Source: Chloroflexota bacterium
Lineage (GTDB): Bacteria > Chloroflexota > Dehalococcoidia > UBA2979
DNA: 41,998 bases
Assembly: GCA_947472995.1 (NCBI GenBank)
Contig: CANJBO010000014.1
Location: 1 to 41,998, forward strand
Direction of reading: 5' to 3'
Numbering within the stretch: the stretch's first letter is position 1; every line of letters begins with the position of its first letter. The notes under the pieces are model-generated. The model did no database searches. It was not told where the DNA came from and was given only the letters and a program-made list of their open reading frames with translations. The translations under genes were made by a program, and so were the position numbers. Shown here piece after piece: positions 31,350 to 39,250 of the stretch.

Positions 31350-32392
31350 AGCTCGTCCTCGTCCTCGCCCTCGACAAACCGCGGCCCGTCGGGGCGGCCG
31401 TCCATCATGTCAGCGGTGACCACCTTGACCTCCGCGAGGGCGTCGCGGATGGCCTCCTGGATGTGCGGGTCGCGGCGCTCGGTCAGCCAGCGCGTCAGGA
31501 TGCGCTCGACCTCCTCGTTGCCGATCTCGCCCAGCGCGTGGATCGCGGCGACCTGGACGTCGTCGTCCTTGTCCTCCGTCGCCAGCAGCACCAGCGGATC
31601 GACGGCCTCGTCCATCAGCAGCTGCCCGGCCGCCTCGGCGGCGGCGGCGCGCATGTCTGCGTCCTCGTCGTCGAAGTGGTAGACGAGGAGCTCCAGCCAC
31701 CCCTCGGAGGCGTTCCGGCCCATCGCGCGGATCGCCGCGAGCTGGATGATCGGCCCGCCGGTCTCGTACAGCTCGCTGATCAGCTCGGCCGTGGACTCGT
31801 CCGACCACGCGCCGAGGGCTTCGAGCGCCGCGCCGCGCACCTCGTCCGGCTCCTCGACGTCCTCGATCTCGTCGCGCAGCGCGGCGGTCAGCGTCTCCGC
31901 GTCGTCGTCCGCGAGCAGGTCGAACTCGAGGCCGATGACGTAGTTGCCGAGGATCTTCGCGATCTCGATGCGCACCATCGGCACCGGGTCGTCGCGGAGC
32001 TGCGTGGCGAGCAGGCGCATGTACTCGACGTGGTCCTGCTCGCGCAGCGCTCGGACCGCGAGGATGCGCGTGGCGGCGTCCGGGTCGCGCAGCGCGGTGA
32101 GCGCGACGCGGTGGAAGTCCAGCCCCGTCTCGTCCTCCTCCAGCCGCTCCATCGCCGCCAGGACCTCGCGGCGGCGGGGGGGCTCGATCGTCTGCCAGAG
32201 GCGGATCAGCGCGACGAAGGTCTCCCGGTCGGGCTCGGACAGCGCCCGCAGGCGCCCGAGGTCGAGCGGCTGCCCGCTCGCGATCTCGGCGATGACCTCG
32301 GACGGCTCGATGCGCGGCGCGTGACTGACGAGCGTGTCGTCGTCGACCTCGTCGACGTCCTCGTCATCCAGCGGGCGGGGCTCGTCGGTCAT
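31346..32392 (-). CDS. Acidic HEAT-repeat protein
   Basis: 348 residues. After an acidic, disordered N-terminus (DDEDVDEVDDD) it has about six helical HEAT-type repeats with the usual D-x-x-x-x-V/I-R-x-x-A-A/V-x-A-L/I-G pattern, for example ADMRAAAAEAAGQLL, DDVQVAAIHALGEIG and IQLAAIRAMGRNA. The C-terminus is again acidic (GEDEDEL). There are no catalytic motifs, so it is probably a protein-protein scaffold. The ATG at 32392 has GGAG 7 nt upstream and a TAAGAT box 18 nt upstream, so it may also be transcribed separately from gpsA. Confidence 0.88.
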   Translation of the reverse strand: MTDEPRPLDDEDVDEVDDDTLVSHAPRIEPSEVIAEIASGQPLDLGRLRALSEPDRETFVALIRLWQTIEPPRRREVLAAMERLEEDETGLDFHRVALTALRDPDAATRILAVRALREQDHVEYMRLLATQLRDDPVPMVRIEIAKILGNYVIGLEFDLLADDDAETLTAALRDEIEDVEEPDEVRGAALEALGAWSDESTAELISELYETGGPIIQLAAIRAMGRNASEGWLELLVYHFDDEDADMRAAAAEAAGQLLMDEAVDPLVLLATEDKDDDVQVAAIHALGEIGNEEVERILTRWLTERRDPHIQEAIRDALAEVKVVTADMMDGRPDGPRFVEGEDEDEL

Positions 32393-32410
32393 GCGTCGTC
32401 TCCAGACCCC

Positions 32411-32416
32411 ATCTTA
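32411..32416 (-). promoter_or_regulatory. Candidate -10 box of the HEAT-Nudix-GNAT genes
   Basis: Minus strand TAAGAT lies in the 74-bp gap after gpsA, 18 nt before the HEAT-protein ATG. The -35 region is weak. It is the only gap over 35 nt in this long gene string. Confidence 0.3.
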
Positions 32417-32466
32417 GCAGCGTCAGCGGTGCCCCTCGGCGCTCGGGGGCGCGGTGGCGGGCGTGG

Positions 32467-33462
32467 TCAGCGTTCCGCGCGCGGCTCGCGCTCCATCAGC
32501 GCCCGGACCTCCTCGAGGGGGTGGGCGCCGTGGTACAGCACGCGGTCGAGGCCCTCCGTGATCGGCATCTCCACGCCGAGGCGCGCCGCCAGCCGGAGCG
32601 CCGCCGGGATCGTCGTCGCGCCCTCGGCCGTCTCGCCGAGGGTCGCGAGCGCCGCCTCGAGCGTCACGCCGCCGGCGATCAGCTCCCCCAGCCGCCGGTT
32701 GCGCGACAGCGGGCTGTACGAGGTCGCGACGAGGTCGCCGATGCCCGCGAGCCCGAGGAACGTCTCCAGCTCCGCCCCGGCCGCGACCCCGAGCCGCGTG
32801 ATCTCGGCGAGGCCGCGGGTCAGCAGGGACGCCTTCGCGTTGTTGCCGAAGCCGAAGCCGTCCACCATCCCGCCGGAGATCGCGATCACGTTCTTCAGCG
32901 CCCCGCCGAACTCGACGCCCGCGACGTCCTCGCTCGTGTAGACGCGCAGGGCGCGCGAGTGGAACGCCGAGCGCAGCGCGTCCACCGAGGCGTCGCGCGT
33001 GGCGATCACCGTCGAGCCGGGCTGGCCCTCGACGACCTCGCGCGAGAGGTTGGGGCCGGAGAGCACGGCCAGCGGGTGGCCCGGCAGCGCCTCCGCGAGC
33101 AGCTCCGACATGCGACGCCCGGTCGCGAGGTCGATGCCCTTGGTGGCGCTGAGGATCGTCGCGCCGGGCGCCAGCTTTCCGGCCACCGCCTGCGCGTTCG
33201 CGACCAGCGTGTGCGAGGGCACGGCGAAGCAGACGAGGTCGGCGCCGGGCAGCGCCCCGTCCGCCGTGGCGACGGTCAGGTGTTCGGGGAAGACGACGCC
33301 CGGCAGGCGCGGGCTGCGGCGTGCGGCGGACAGCGCGGCCGCCTCCGCCTCGGTGCGTGCGAGGAGCACGACGGGGAGCCCGCGACGCGCGAGGTGCACC
33401 GCCAGCGTGGTGCCCCACGCGGTCACGCCGACCACGGCCGCCTGCTGGAAGGAGTCCGCCAT
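32467..33462 (-). CDS. gpsA: Glycerol-3-phosphate dehydrogenase (NAD(P)+)
   Basis: Reduces dihydroxyacetone phosphate to sn-glycerol 3-phosphate for phospholipid synthesis. The 331 residues show the catalytic K190 in GGALKNVIAISGG, K108 in ATKGID, and GFGNNAKASLLTRGLAEI (204-221). The nucleotide-binding loop, normally GxGxxG (GAGAWGT), reads G12-V-T-A-W-G17-T, with Thr in place of the middle glycine. The gene lies 7 nt after plsY, whose product uses glycerol 3-phosphate as substrate, so two consecutive steps of phospholipid synthesis are co-encoded. Confidence 0.94.
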   Translation of the reverse strand: MADSFQQAAVVGVTAWGTTLAVHLARRGLPVVLLARTEAEAAALSAARRSPRLPGVVFPEHLTVATADGALPGADLVCFAVPSHTLVANAQAVAGKLAPGATILSATKGIDLATGRRMSELLAEALPGHPLAVLSGPNLSREVVEGQPGSTVIATRDASVDALRSAFHSRALRVYTSEDVAGVEFGGALKNVIAISGGMVDGFGFGNNAKASLLTRGLAEITRLGVAAGAELETFLGLAGIGDLVATSYSPLSRNRRLGELIAGGVTLEAALATLGETAEGATTIPAALRLAARLGVEMPITEGLDRVLYHGAHPLEEVRALMEREPRAER

Positions 33463-33469
33463 GCGGGCG

Positions 33470-34108
33470 CTAGTGCGCGCCGGTCGGGCGACGCCCGCCG
33501 CCCTGCCCGAGCTTGGGCTCGGTGCCCGCGATCAGCCGCTGGATGTTCCCGACGTGGCTGATCTCCACGGCCAGCATCGTCAGCAGCGCGAAGACGAGGT
33601 ACGGCACCTCGAGACTCTCCGCGACGACGAGCGCGACGACCGTGACGAAGCCGACGAACACGCCGACCACCGACATCAGCGAGGCGTACCGGAAGATCGC
33701 GAGGATCGCGATCGAGAAGACCACGACGACCAGCGCGGCCGGCCACGACACGCCGAGGAACGCGCCGAACGCCGTCGCGACGCCTCGGCCGCCCCGGAAG
33801 CCGGCGAACACCGGGAAGATGTGTCCCAGCACCGCCGCCACACCCGCGAGCGCGGCCGCCCACGGGTTGTCGAGAACGAGGCGGCCGATCAGCACCGCCG
33901 TCGCGCCCTTGGCGATATCGCCAGTCACGACGACCAGCGCCCACTTCCAGCCCATGCTCCGCAACGAGTTCGTGAACCCGGTCTTGCCCGAGCCGGTCTG
34001 GCGCACGTCGCCGACCCCCGCCAGCCGCCCGACGATCAGCCCAAACGGGATGCCTCCGACGAGGTACCCGGCAGCGACGCCCACGACGATCGCGATCCAC
34101 ACGCTCAC
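33470..34108 (-). CDS. plsY: Glycerol-3-phosphate acyltransferase PlsY
   Basis: Integral-membrane enzyme transferring an acyl group from acyl-phosphate to glycerol 3-phosphate, the first acylation in phospholipid synthesis. The 212 residues have several membrane helices and the three cytoplasmic motifs: GSGKTGFTNSLRSMGW (canonical S-G-N-x-G-A-T-N, here with Lys), GFRGGRGVATAFGAFLG (canonical KGGKGVAT) and HVGNIQRLIAGTE. The GTG at 34108 overlaps the der TGA (GTGA). The substitutions are mild; I expect it to be active. Confidence 0.93.
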   Translation of the reverse strand: MSVWIAIVVGVAAGYLVGGIPFGLIVGRLAGVGDVRQTGSGKTGFTNSLRSMGWKWALVVVTGDIAKGATAVLIGRLVLDNPWAAALAGVAAVLGHIFPVFAGFRGGRGVATAFGAFLGVSWPAALVVVVFSIAILAIFRYASLMSVVGVFVGFVTVVALVVAESLEVPYLVFALLTMLAVEISHVGNIQRLIAGTEPKLGQGGGRRPTGAH

Positions 34109-35523
34109 GCGGGCACCCCGGCCTGGTGCTCGGCGCGGCCGCGGAAGACGAGGCGCAGCGTGGTGCCCTCGAACCCGAAGGTCGAGCGGATGCGGTTCTC
34201 CAGGAAGCGCTGGTAGGAGAAGTGGATGATCGCCGGGTTGTTCACGAAGAACACGAAGGTCGGCGGCGAGACCGCGGCCTGCGTGACGTAGAGCACCTTC
34301 AGCTTCTGGTTGCGCACCGTCGGCGGGCCGTGCTCGGTCATCGCGCGGTGCACGACCCGGTTCAGCTCGGACGTCGACACGCGCTGCTCGCGCACGTCGG
34401 CGACGTGGACGACCAGCTCGAGGACGTCGCGGACGCCCTCGCCGGTGACGGCGGAGGTGAACTGGATCGGCGCCCACGCCATGAACTGGTACCGCGCGTC
34501 CAGGGCGTCGGCGAACTGCTGGCGCAGGCTGCGGTCCTCGGCGAGGTCCCACTTGTTCACGACCAGGATGATGCCCTTGCCGTGCTCCAGCGCGTAGCCG
34601 GCGATGTGCGTGTCCTGCGCCGTCAGCGGCTCGGTCTGGTCGATCACCAGCAGCACGACGTCCGCGCGGTCGACGGCCTGCTCGGCACGCTGCACCGAGT
34701 GGCGCTCGACGCCGCGCTCGATCTTGCCCTTGCGGCGGATGCCGGCCGTGTCGACCAGCACCATCCCGCGCTGCTCCATCTCGCCCGTCTTCGCGTTCGC
34801 GATGTCGAGGTCGAACGGCGAGTCGATCGGATCGCGCGTGGTGCCCGGCACGTCGGAGACGACGACACGGTCCTCGCCGAGGATCGCGTTCGTCAGCGAC
34901 GACTTGCCGACGTTCGGCCGGCCCACGATCGCCACGCGGATGCGCTCCGAGTCGTGATCGGGGATCGCCGCACCGGCGACGAGGTCGAGGACCGCGTCCA
35001 TCAGGTCGCCGATCCCCTTGCCGTGGATCGCCGACACCGAGAACGGCTCGCCGAGGCCCAGCCCGTACAGCTCGATCAGGTTCCGCTGGCCGGCGCTCGT
35101 GTCCGTCTTGTTCGCGACCAATAGCACCGGCTGGTTCGCGCGTCGCAGCATCTCCGCGATGTCGTAGTCGGCGGCGGTCGGTCCGACGGCGGAGTCCACC
35201 ACGAACAGCACGGCCTGCGCCTCGCTCAGCGCGTGCTCCACGCCGCGACGGATCGCCGGGCCGAACGGGTCCTCCTCGTCGTCGCCGAGGCCGCCCGTGT
35301 CGACGATGCGCACCTGCTTGCCGTTCCAGTCGAACGCGCCGTAGATGCGGTCGCGCGTCGTGCCGGGCAGGTCCTCGACGAGCGCGCGGTTGCCCGAGGT
35401 CAGGCGGTTGAACAGCGCCGACTTGCCCACGTTGGGGCGGCCGACGATCGCGACGATCGGTGCGGGGTCAGGAGTGACGGCGGTTATGTCGCCAATGGAG
35501 TCAGTCGTGTCAGGTGGGGTCAT
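34105..35523 (-). CDS. der: Ribosome-associated GTPase Der (EngA)
   Basis: Tandem GTPase needed for 50S subunit maturation. The 472 residues have two G domains, each starting GRPNVGKS (28-35 and 201-208), with G3 DTGG and DTAG, and G4 NKTD and NKWD, then the C-terminal KH-like domain (about 390-472). A 20-residue Pro/Asp-rich N-terminal tail precedes the first domain. The ATG at 35523 overlaps the cdaR TGA (ATGA), and the GTG of plsY overlaps its own stop. The gene order cdaR-der-plsY-gpsA links cell-envelope and ribosome genes. Confidence 0.96.
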   Translation of the reverse strand: MTPPDTTDSIGDITAVTPDPAPIVAIVGRPNVGKSALFNRLTSGNRALVEDLPGTTRDRIYGAFDWNGKQVRIVDTGGLGDDEEDPFGPAIRRGVEHALSEAQAVLFVVDSAVGPTAADYDIAEMLRRANQPVLLVANKTDTSAGQRNLIELYGLGLGEPFSVSAIHGKGIGDLMDAVLDLVAGAAIPDHDSERIRVAIVGRPNVGKSSLTNAILGEDRVVVSDVPGTTRDPIDSPFDLDIANAKTGEMEQRGMVLVDTAGIRRKGKIERGVERHSVQRAEQAVDRADVVLLVIDQTEPLTAQDTHIAGYALEHGKGIILVVNKWDLAEDRSLRQQFADALDARYQFMAWAPIQFTSAVTGEGVRDVLELVVHVADVREQRVSTSELNRVVHRAMTEHGPPTVRNQKLKVLYVTQAAVSPPTFVFFVNNPAIIHFSYQRFLENRIRSTFGFEGTTLRLVFRGRAEHQAGVPA

Positions 35524-36794
35524 GGTGGCCCGATCGTAACCTCGGCGGTCGTCGCCTGCACGAAACCCACCGTGACGCCCTCGGGCGGCTGCACGCGCAC
35601 GGGCAGCGTATAGGTACCGGCGCTGCGCCCGCCGACGTCCACGGTCACCCGCACGTCCTCCGGCAGGAGCGCGCTCAGCGTCGGGATCGGGCCGTTCAGG
35701 ACCACCTCGATCGTCGGTGAGGTGAACCGCGCGGCGAGGCCCGGCGGCACGTTGACCGCCTGGAGCGCGAAGGTCGTGCGCTGCGCACCCGCGATCTGCG
35801 CGATCGTCACGGTCACCGTCGCACGCGGCACGCCGACGGTGCTGACGCCGGCCGGCAGCGGGATCGCGAGCGACCGTGCAATGTCCGCGCGCGCCCCTCC
35901 GACGTCGACCGCCGGCATCGTGATCCGGTCGATCGCCTGCAACGCCTGCACCGAGCCCTGGATCTGCACCGTCGTCGGCGACGTGGTGACCGAGGCGACC
36001 CGGTACCCCGTGTCCGGTGCGCCCGTGACGTCCACGGCGAGTGCGACGGTGCGGACGATCGTGCTCTGGATGACCTGCACGCCGACCTTCAGCGTGCCCG
36101 GGTCGATCCGCACGCCGCGGATCTCGCCGCCGCCGACGCCGAGCGCCTTCAGCTGCACGCCGGGCTCGACGCCCGCCGTCAGGCCCGTCACGTTGACCTC
36201 GGCGACCGCCTCGGAGACCAGCGCGACGAGGGACTCCGGGCCGCGGACGTTCACGGAGTTCGTCGCCGGAGTCATCGTCCCCAGCTCGTAGCCGATCGGC
36301 AGCTGGCCGACGGCACGCGTGGTCACCGGCACCTTGTTCACCAGCTGGTTCTCGAGGTTCACGGTGATCATGCGCGGGCTGGTGTCCACGACGCGCACGC
36401 CGCTGACGTTCACCACCTCGACGTGCAGTGGCACGTCCTGCGAGCGTGCGCCGAAGCCGTTGAGGTCGACGATCGCGCGGAAGTTGGCGGCGCTGAGCTG
36501 CTGCCAGCGGTCCGAGGCAGCCGCGACGCGCACGGTGATCGTGGGCAGCTGGTTCGCAACGGCCAGCGAGTCGCCGACGTTGACCGCCTCGACGGCGATC
36601 GGCGAGGGAAACGAGTCGACGACCGTGGGGTTCTCGGCGTCCGCGACGAAGACCCACAGCGAGATGCCGAGGACGAACGACAGCGCGAGCAGCCCCGGCG
36701 TCCGCCGGACGATCGCGCCGACGCGACGGTAGACCTCGCGCGCGAGCTCCAGCGCCTCCCTCGATCGGCGGTCGCGGCGCGGCTCGGAGGTCAC
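35520..36794 (-). CDS. cdaR: YbbR-domain protein CdaR (regulator of CdaA)
   Basis: Membrane-anchored, extracytoplasmic partner of the diadenylate cyclase CdaA. 424 residues: a basic cytosolic N-terminus (SEPRRDRRSREALE), one transmembrane helix (about 34-51, GLLALSFVLGISLWVFV), then roughly four YbbR-type beta domains with internal repeat character (VRVAAASDRWQQL..., VNVRGPESLVALVSE, VQIQGSVQALQAIDRI). The GTG at 36794 overlaps the cdaA TGA (GTGA), as expected for a two-gene c-di-AMP module. In Firmicutes glmM follows; here der does. Confidence 0.92.
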   Translation of the reverse strand: MTSEPRRDRRSREALELAREVYRRVGAIVRRTPGLLALSFVLGISLWVFVADAENPTVVDSFPSPIAVEAVNVGDSLAVANQLPTITVRVAAASDRWQQLSAANFRAIVDLNGFGARSQDVPLHVEVVNVSGVRVVDTSPRMITVNLENQLVNKVPVTTRAVGQLPIGYELGTMTPATNSVNVRGPESLVALVSEAVAEVNVTGLTAGVEPGVQLKALGVGGGEIRGVRIDPGTLKVGVQVIQSTIVRTVALAVDVTGAPDTGYRVASVTTSPTTVQIQGSVQALQAIDRITMPAVDVGGARADIARSLAIPLPAGVSTVGVPRATVTVTIAQIAGAQRTTFALQAVNVPPGLAARFTSPTIEVVLNGPIPTLSALLPEDVRVTVDVGGRSAGTYTLPVRVQPPEGVTVGFVQATTAEVTIGPP

Positions 36795-37606
36795 GAGGGG
36801 CGCCGCTCGGCGGTCGCCGCGGCGACGGGCTGCTCGATGTCGAACAGCCGGTGCAGCTGCCGCAGCAGGCGCGGCTCGTCGAGGTCGGGCACCATCCGCC
36901 CGTTGGAGCAGAGCGACACGTCGCCGCGCTCCTCGGAGCAGACGATGACCACCGCGTCGGTGCGCTCCGTCAGGCCGACGGCGGAGCGGTGGCGCATCCC
37001 GTACTCGGCGGGGAGGGGCGCCTCGGACAGCGGCAGCGTGCACCCGGCGGCGACGACGCGGTCGACGCGCACGATCACCGCCCCGTCGTGCATCGGCGAG
37101 CGTTCGATGAACAGGCTCTGCAGCAGCTCCACGGACAGCCCGGCGTCGAGGCGGATGCCGGTCTCGATCACGTCCTGCAGCCCCGTCTCGCGTTCCAGCA
37201 CGATCAACGCGCCCGTGCTCTCGCGCGCCATCTGCATCGCCGCGCGCACGATGAGGTTGATCGAGCCCTCGTGCTCCCGGCGGCGCAGGACAGAGCGCAG
37301 CCCGGTGCGTCCGAGGCGCTCGAGCGCACGGCGCAGCTCGGGCTGGAAGATGATCACCATGCCGATCAGCAGACCGGTGACGGAGTTGCGCAGGATCCAG
37401 TTGATCATGCGCAGGTCGAAGACCCGGCTCAGCACCAGCGCGCCCAGCAGCACGAGGCCCACGCCTCGCAGCACCGTCATCGCGGCGGTGCCGCGCACCA
37501 GCAGCAGCATCCAGTAGATCGAGCCGGAGACGATCAGGATGTCGACGGCCGCGGAGATGCCGAAGCGGGCGATGACGTCGCGCAGCACGGCGGGGATGTC
37601 GGGCAC
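36791..37606 (-). CDS. cdaA: Diadenylate cyclase CdaA (c-di-AMP synthase)
   Basis: Makes cyclic di-AMP from two ATP; membrane-bound. The 271 residues have three N-terminal helices (about 17-38, 44-62, 74-88) and the DAC domain with the catalytic DGA (174-176 in PMHDGAVIV) and RHR (205-207 in GMRHRSAVG). C-di-AMP controls potassium and osmolyte uptake and cell-wall balance. The GTG start at 37606 is preceded by GGAGAGGA. It lies 32 nt after argF on the same strand and is coupled to cdaR by a 4-nt overlap. Confidence 0.96.
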   Translation of the reverse strand: MPDIPAVLRDVIARFGISAAVDILIVSGSIYWMLLLVRGTAAMTVLRGVGLVLLGALVLSRVFDLRMINWILRNSVTGLLIGMVIIFQPELRRALERLGRTGLRSVLRRREHEGSINLIVRAAMQMARESTGALIVLERETGLQDVIETGIRLDAGLSVELLQSLFIERSPMHDGAVIVRVDRVVAAGCTLPLSEAPLPAEYGMRHRSAVGLTERTDAVVIVCSEERGDVSLCSNGRMVPDLDEPRLLRQLHRLFDIEQPVAAATAERRPS

Positions 37607-37638
37607 CGTGCGTCCTCTCCGTCAGCGACCGCCGTCGG

Positions 37639-38553
37639 CTAGCTGACGCCTCCGAGGATACTGGCGAGCACGGCCTGCTGCGCGTGCATGCGGTTCTCCG
37701 CCTGGTCGAAGACCACCGAGTTCGGCGACTCGATCACCTCGTCGCTGATCTCCTCGCCGCGGTGGGCCGGGAGGTCGTGCATGACGATCGCGTCCCGCGG
37801 TGCGGCGGCCATCAGCGCAGCGTCGATCTCGTAGCCGGCGAAGTCCTCGGTGCGCTGTGCCGTCTCCTCCTCCTGGCCCATCGAGGTCCAGACGTCGGCG
37901 TAGACGGCGGCGGCATCGCGGACGGCCTCGTACGGGTCGCGCACCTGCGTGACGCTGCCGGTGCCCTGCAGGGCGCGCGCGATCTCGATCGTCTCGTCCG
38001 GCAGCGCGTAGTCCGCGGGCGTCGCGACGATCAGATCGACCCCCGACAGCACCGAGGCGTACGCGAGCGACCGCGCGACGTTGTTGCCGTCGCCGATGTA
38101 CGCGACGCGCACTCCCTGCAGCGAGCCGTGGCGTTCGCGGAGCGTCAGCAGATCGGCGAGCGCCTGGCACGGGTGCTCGTCATCGGAGAGCGCGTTCACC
38201 ACCGGCACGTCGGCGTATGCCGCCAGCTCGGTCACGGTGGAGTGAAGGTACGTGCGGGCGGCGATGCCCTGCACCATCCTCGACAGCACGCGGGCGACGT
38301 CCTTCACCGGCTCGCGCTCGCCCATCTGCACCTCGCGCGGCGACAGGTACAGCGCGCGCCCGCCGAGGCGGTGCATCGCCATGTCGAAGGACGTGCGCGT
38401 GCGAAGCGAGGGCTTCTCGAACACCATCGCGAGCGTCTGCCCGGCGAGCACCGGGCTGCACCCGTCGCGCTTCATGCCGAGCGCGAGGTCGAGGAGCATC
38501 GCCAGCTCGGCGGCAGAGAGATCGAGGATCGAGGTGAAGTCGCGGCCGTACAC
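37639..38553 (-). CDS. argF: Ornithine carbamoyltransferase
   Basis: Forms citrulline from ornithine and carbamoyl phosphate in arginine synthesis. The 304 residues have the carbamoyl-phosphate loop EKPSLRTRTSFD (46-57), HPCQALADLLT (127-137), the ornithine loop DVWTSMGQE (220-228) and the family C-terminus AENRMHAQQAVL. The HCLP motif, whose Cys is part of the ornithine site, reads H259-D-L-P262: Cys is replaced by Asp in a stretch that is otherwise canonical (MHDLPAHRGEEI). The SMG loop argues for an OTC, not an acetylornithine enzyme. The GTG start at 38553 has GGAG close by and a TATACT box about 60 nt upstream. Confidence 0.93.
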   Translation of the reverse strand: MYGRDFTSILDLSAAELAMLLDLALGMKRDGCSPVLAGQTLAMVFEKPSLRTRTSFDMAMHRLGGRALYLSPREVQMGEREPVKDVARVLSRMVQGIAARTYLHSTVTELAAYADVPVVNALSDDEHPCQALADLLTLRERHGSLQGVRVAYIGDGNNVARSLAYASVLSGVDLIVATPADYALPDETIEIARALQGTGSVTQVRDPYEAVRDAAAVYADVWTSMGQEEETAQRTEDFAGYEIDAALMAAAPRDAIVMHDLPAHRGEEISDEVIESPNSVVFDQAENRMHAQQAVLASILGGVS

Positions 38554-38615
38554 GTGGGGCTCCGGGGCTGGGGGGCCGGGTGATGCGCCGCGCTGGCCAC
38601 GCGGTGCGAAGTCTC

Positions 38616-38621
38616 AGTATA
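38616..38621 (-). promoter_or_regulatory. argF operon -10 box
   Basis: Minus strand TATACT (38621-38616) is the best -10 match in this area; a weak TGTACC or GTACCG lies 17-18 nt upstream. The leader to argF is about 55 nt. No ArgR-type A/T-rich box was seen. Confidence 0.5.
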
Positions 38622-38673
38622 GCCTCGGCGTTATGTAGCGGTACAGCATCACACACCGCCCGCAGCCACCGCG

Positions 38674-38679
38674 TAGGAT
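38674..38679 (+). promoter_or_regulatory. Candidate -10 box of comEA-comEC, leaderless start
   Basis: TAGGAT ends 7 nt before the ATG at 38687. The spacing repeats that of hisS and prfA. It also explains why the in-frame ATG at 38678, which lies inside this box, should not be the start. Confidence 0.45.
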
Positions 38680-38686
38680 GCGCGCG

Positions 38687-39250
38687 ATGCCGCTGCCGTC
38701 GCTGCCCCCGGTCCGCTCGATCACGCCCGTGCGCGCGCTGCAGGCGGCGCTCGTCGTCGCCTCGCTCGTCGCGGGCGGCATCCTGCTCGCGCGCCAGCCC
38801 GCGTCCCCCGGTGTCGAGGTCGAGCGCCGCCCCGCCGCGCCCGGCATCGACGAGATCCGCGTGCACGTGGACGGTGCGGTGCGCTCGCCCGGCCTCGTCG
38901 CGGCGGCCCCCGGCGAGCGCGTCGCCGATGCGATCATGCGCGCCGGCGGCGTCACGGCCGACGCCGACACCGCCGCGATCAACCTCGCACGCCGCCTGCA
39001 GGACCAGGACCACGTCGTCGTCCCGAAGGTCGGGCAGGCCGCCGCACGCCTCCTCGACGTGAACCGGGCGACGCAGCAGCAGCTCGAGGCGCTTCCCGGC
39101 ATCGGCCCCGCGCGGGCGACCGCGATCCTCGCGGCGCGGGCGCAGGCGCCGTTCGCCACCACGGACGATCTGCTCGACCGCGGCCTCGTCACACCGACCG
39201 TGTACGCCCAGATCCGCGATCTCATCGGCGTGGGCGTCGGCGAGCGGTGA
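38687..39250 (+). CDS. comEA: Competence protein ComEA (DNA receptor)
   Basis: Membrane-anchored double-stranded DNA receptor for natural transformation. The 187 residues have one N-terminal membrane helix (about 16-35), an SLBB domain (about 55-115; IRVHVDGAVRSPGLV, DAIMRAGGV) and a C-terminal double helix-hairpin-helix (LLDVNRATQQQLEALPGIG, 122-140). I start at ATG 38687 rather than 38678, because the latter overlaps the -10 box. comEC overlaps the stop, so receptor and channel are made together. Confidence 0.93.
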   Translation: MPLPSLPPVRSITPVRALQAALVVASLVAGGILLARQPASPGVEVERRPAAPGIDEIRVHVDGAVRSPGLVAAAPGERVADAIMRAGGVTADADTAAINLARRLQDQDHVVVPKVGQAAARLLDVNRATQQQLEALPGIGPARATAILAARAQAPFATTDDLLDRGLVTPTVYAQIRDLIGVGVGER

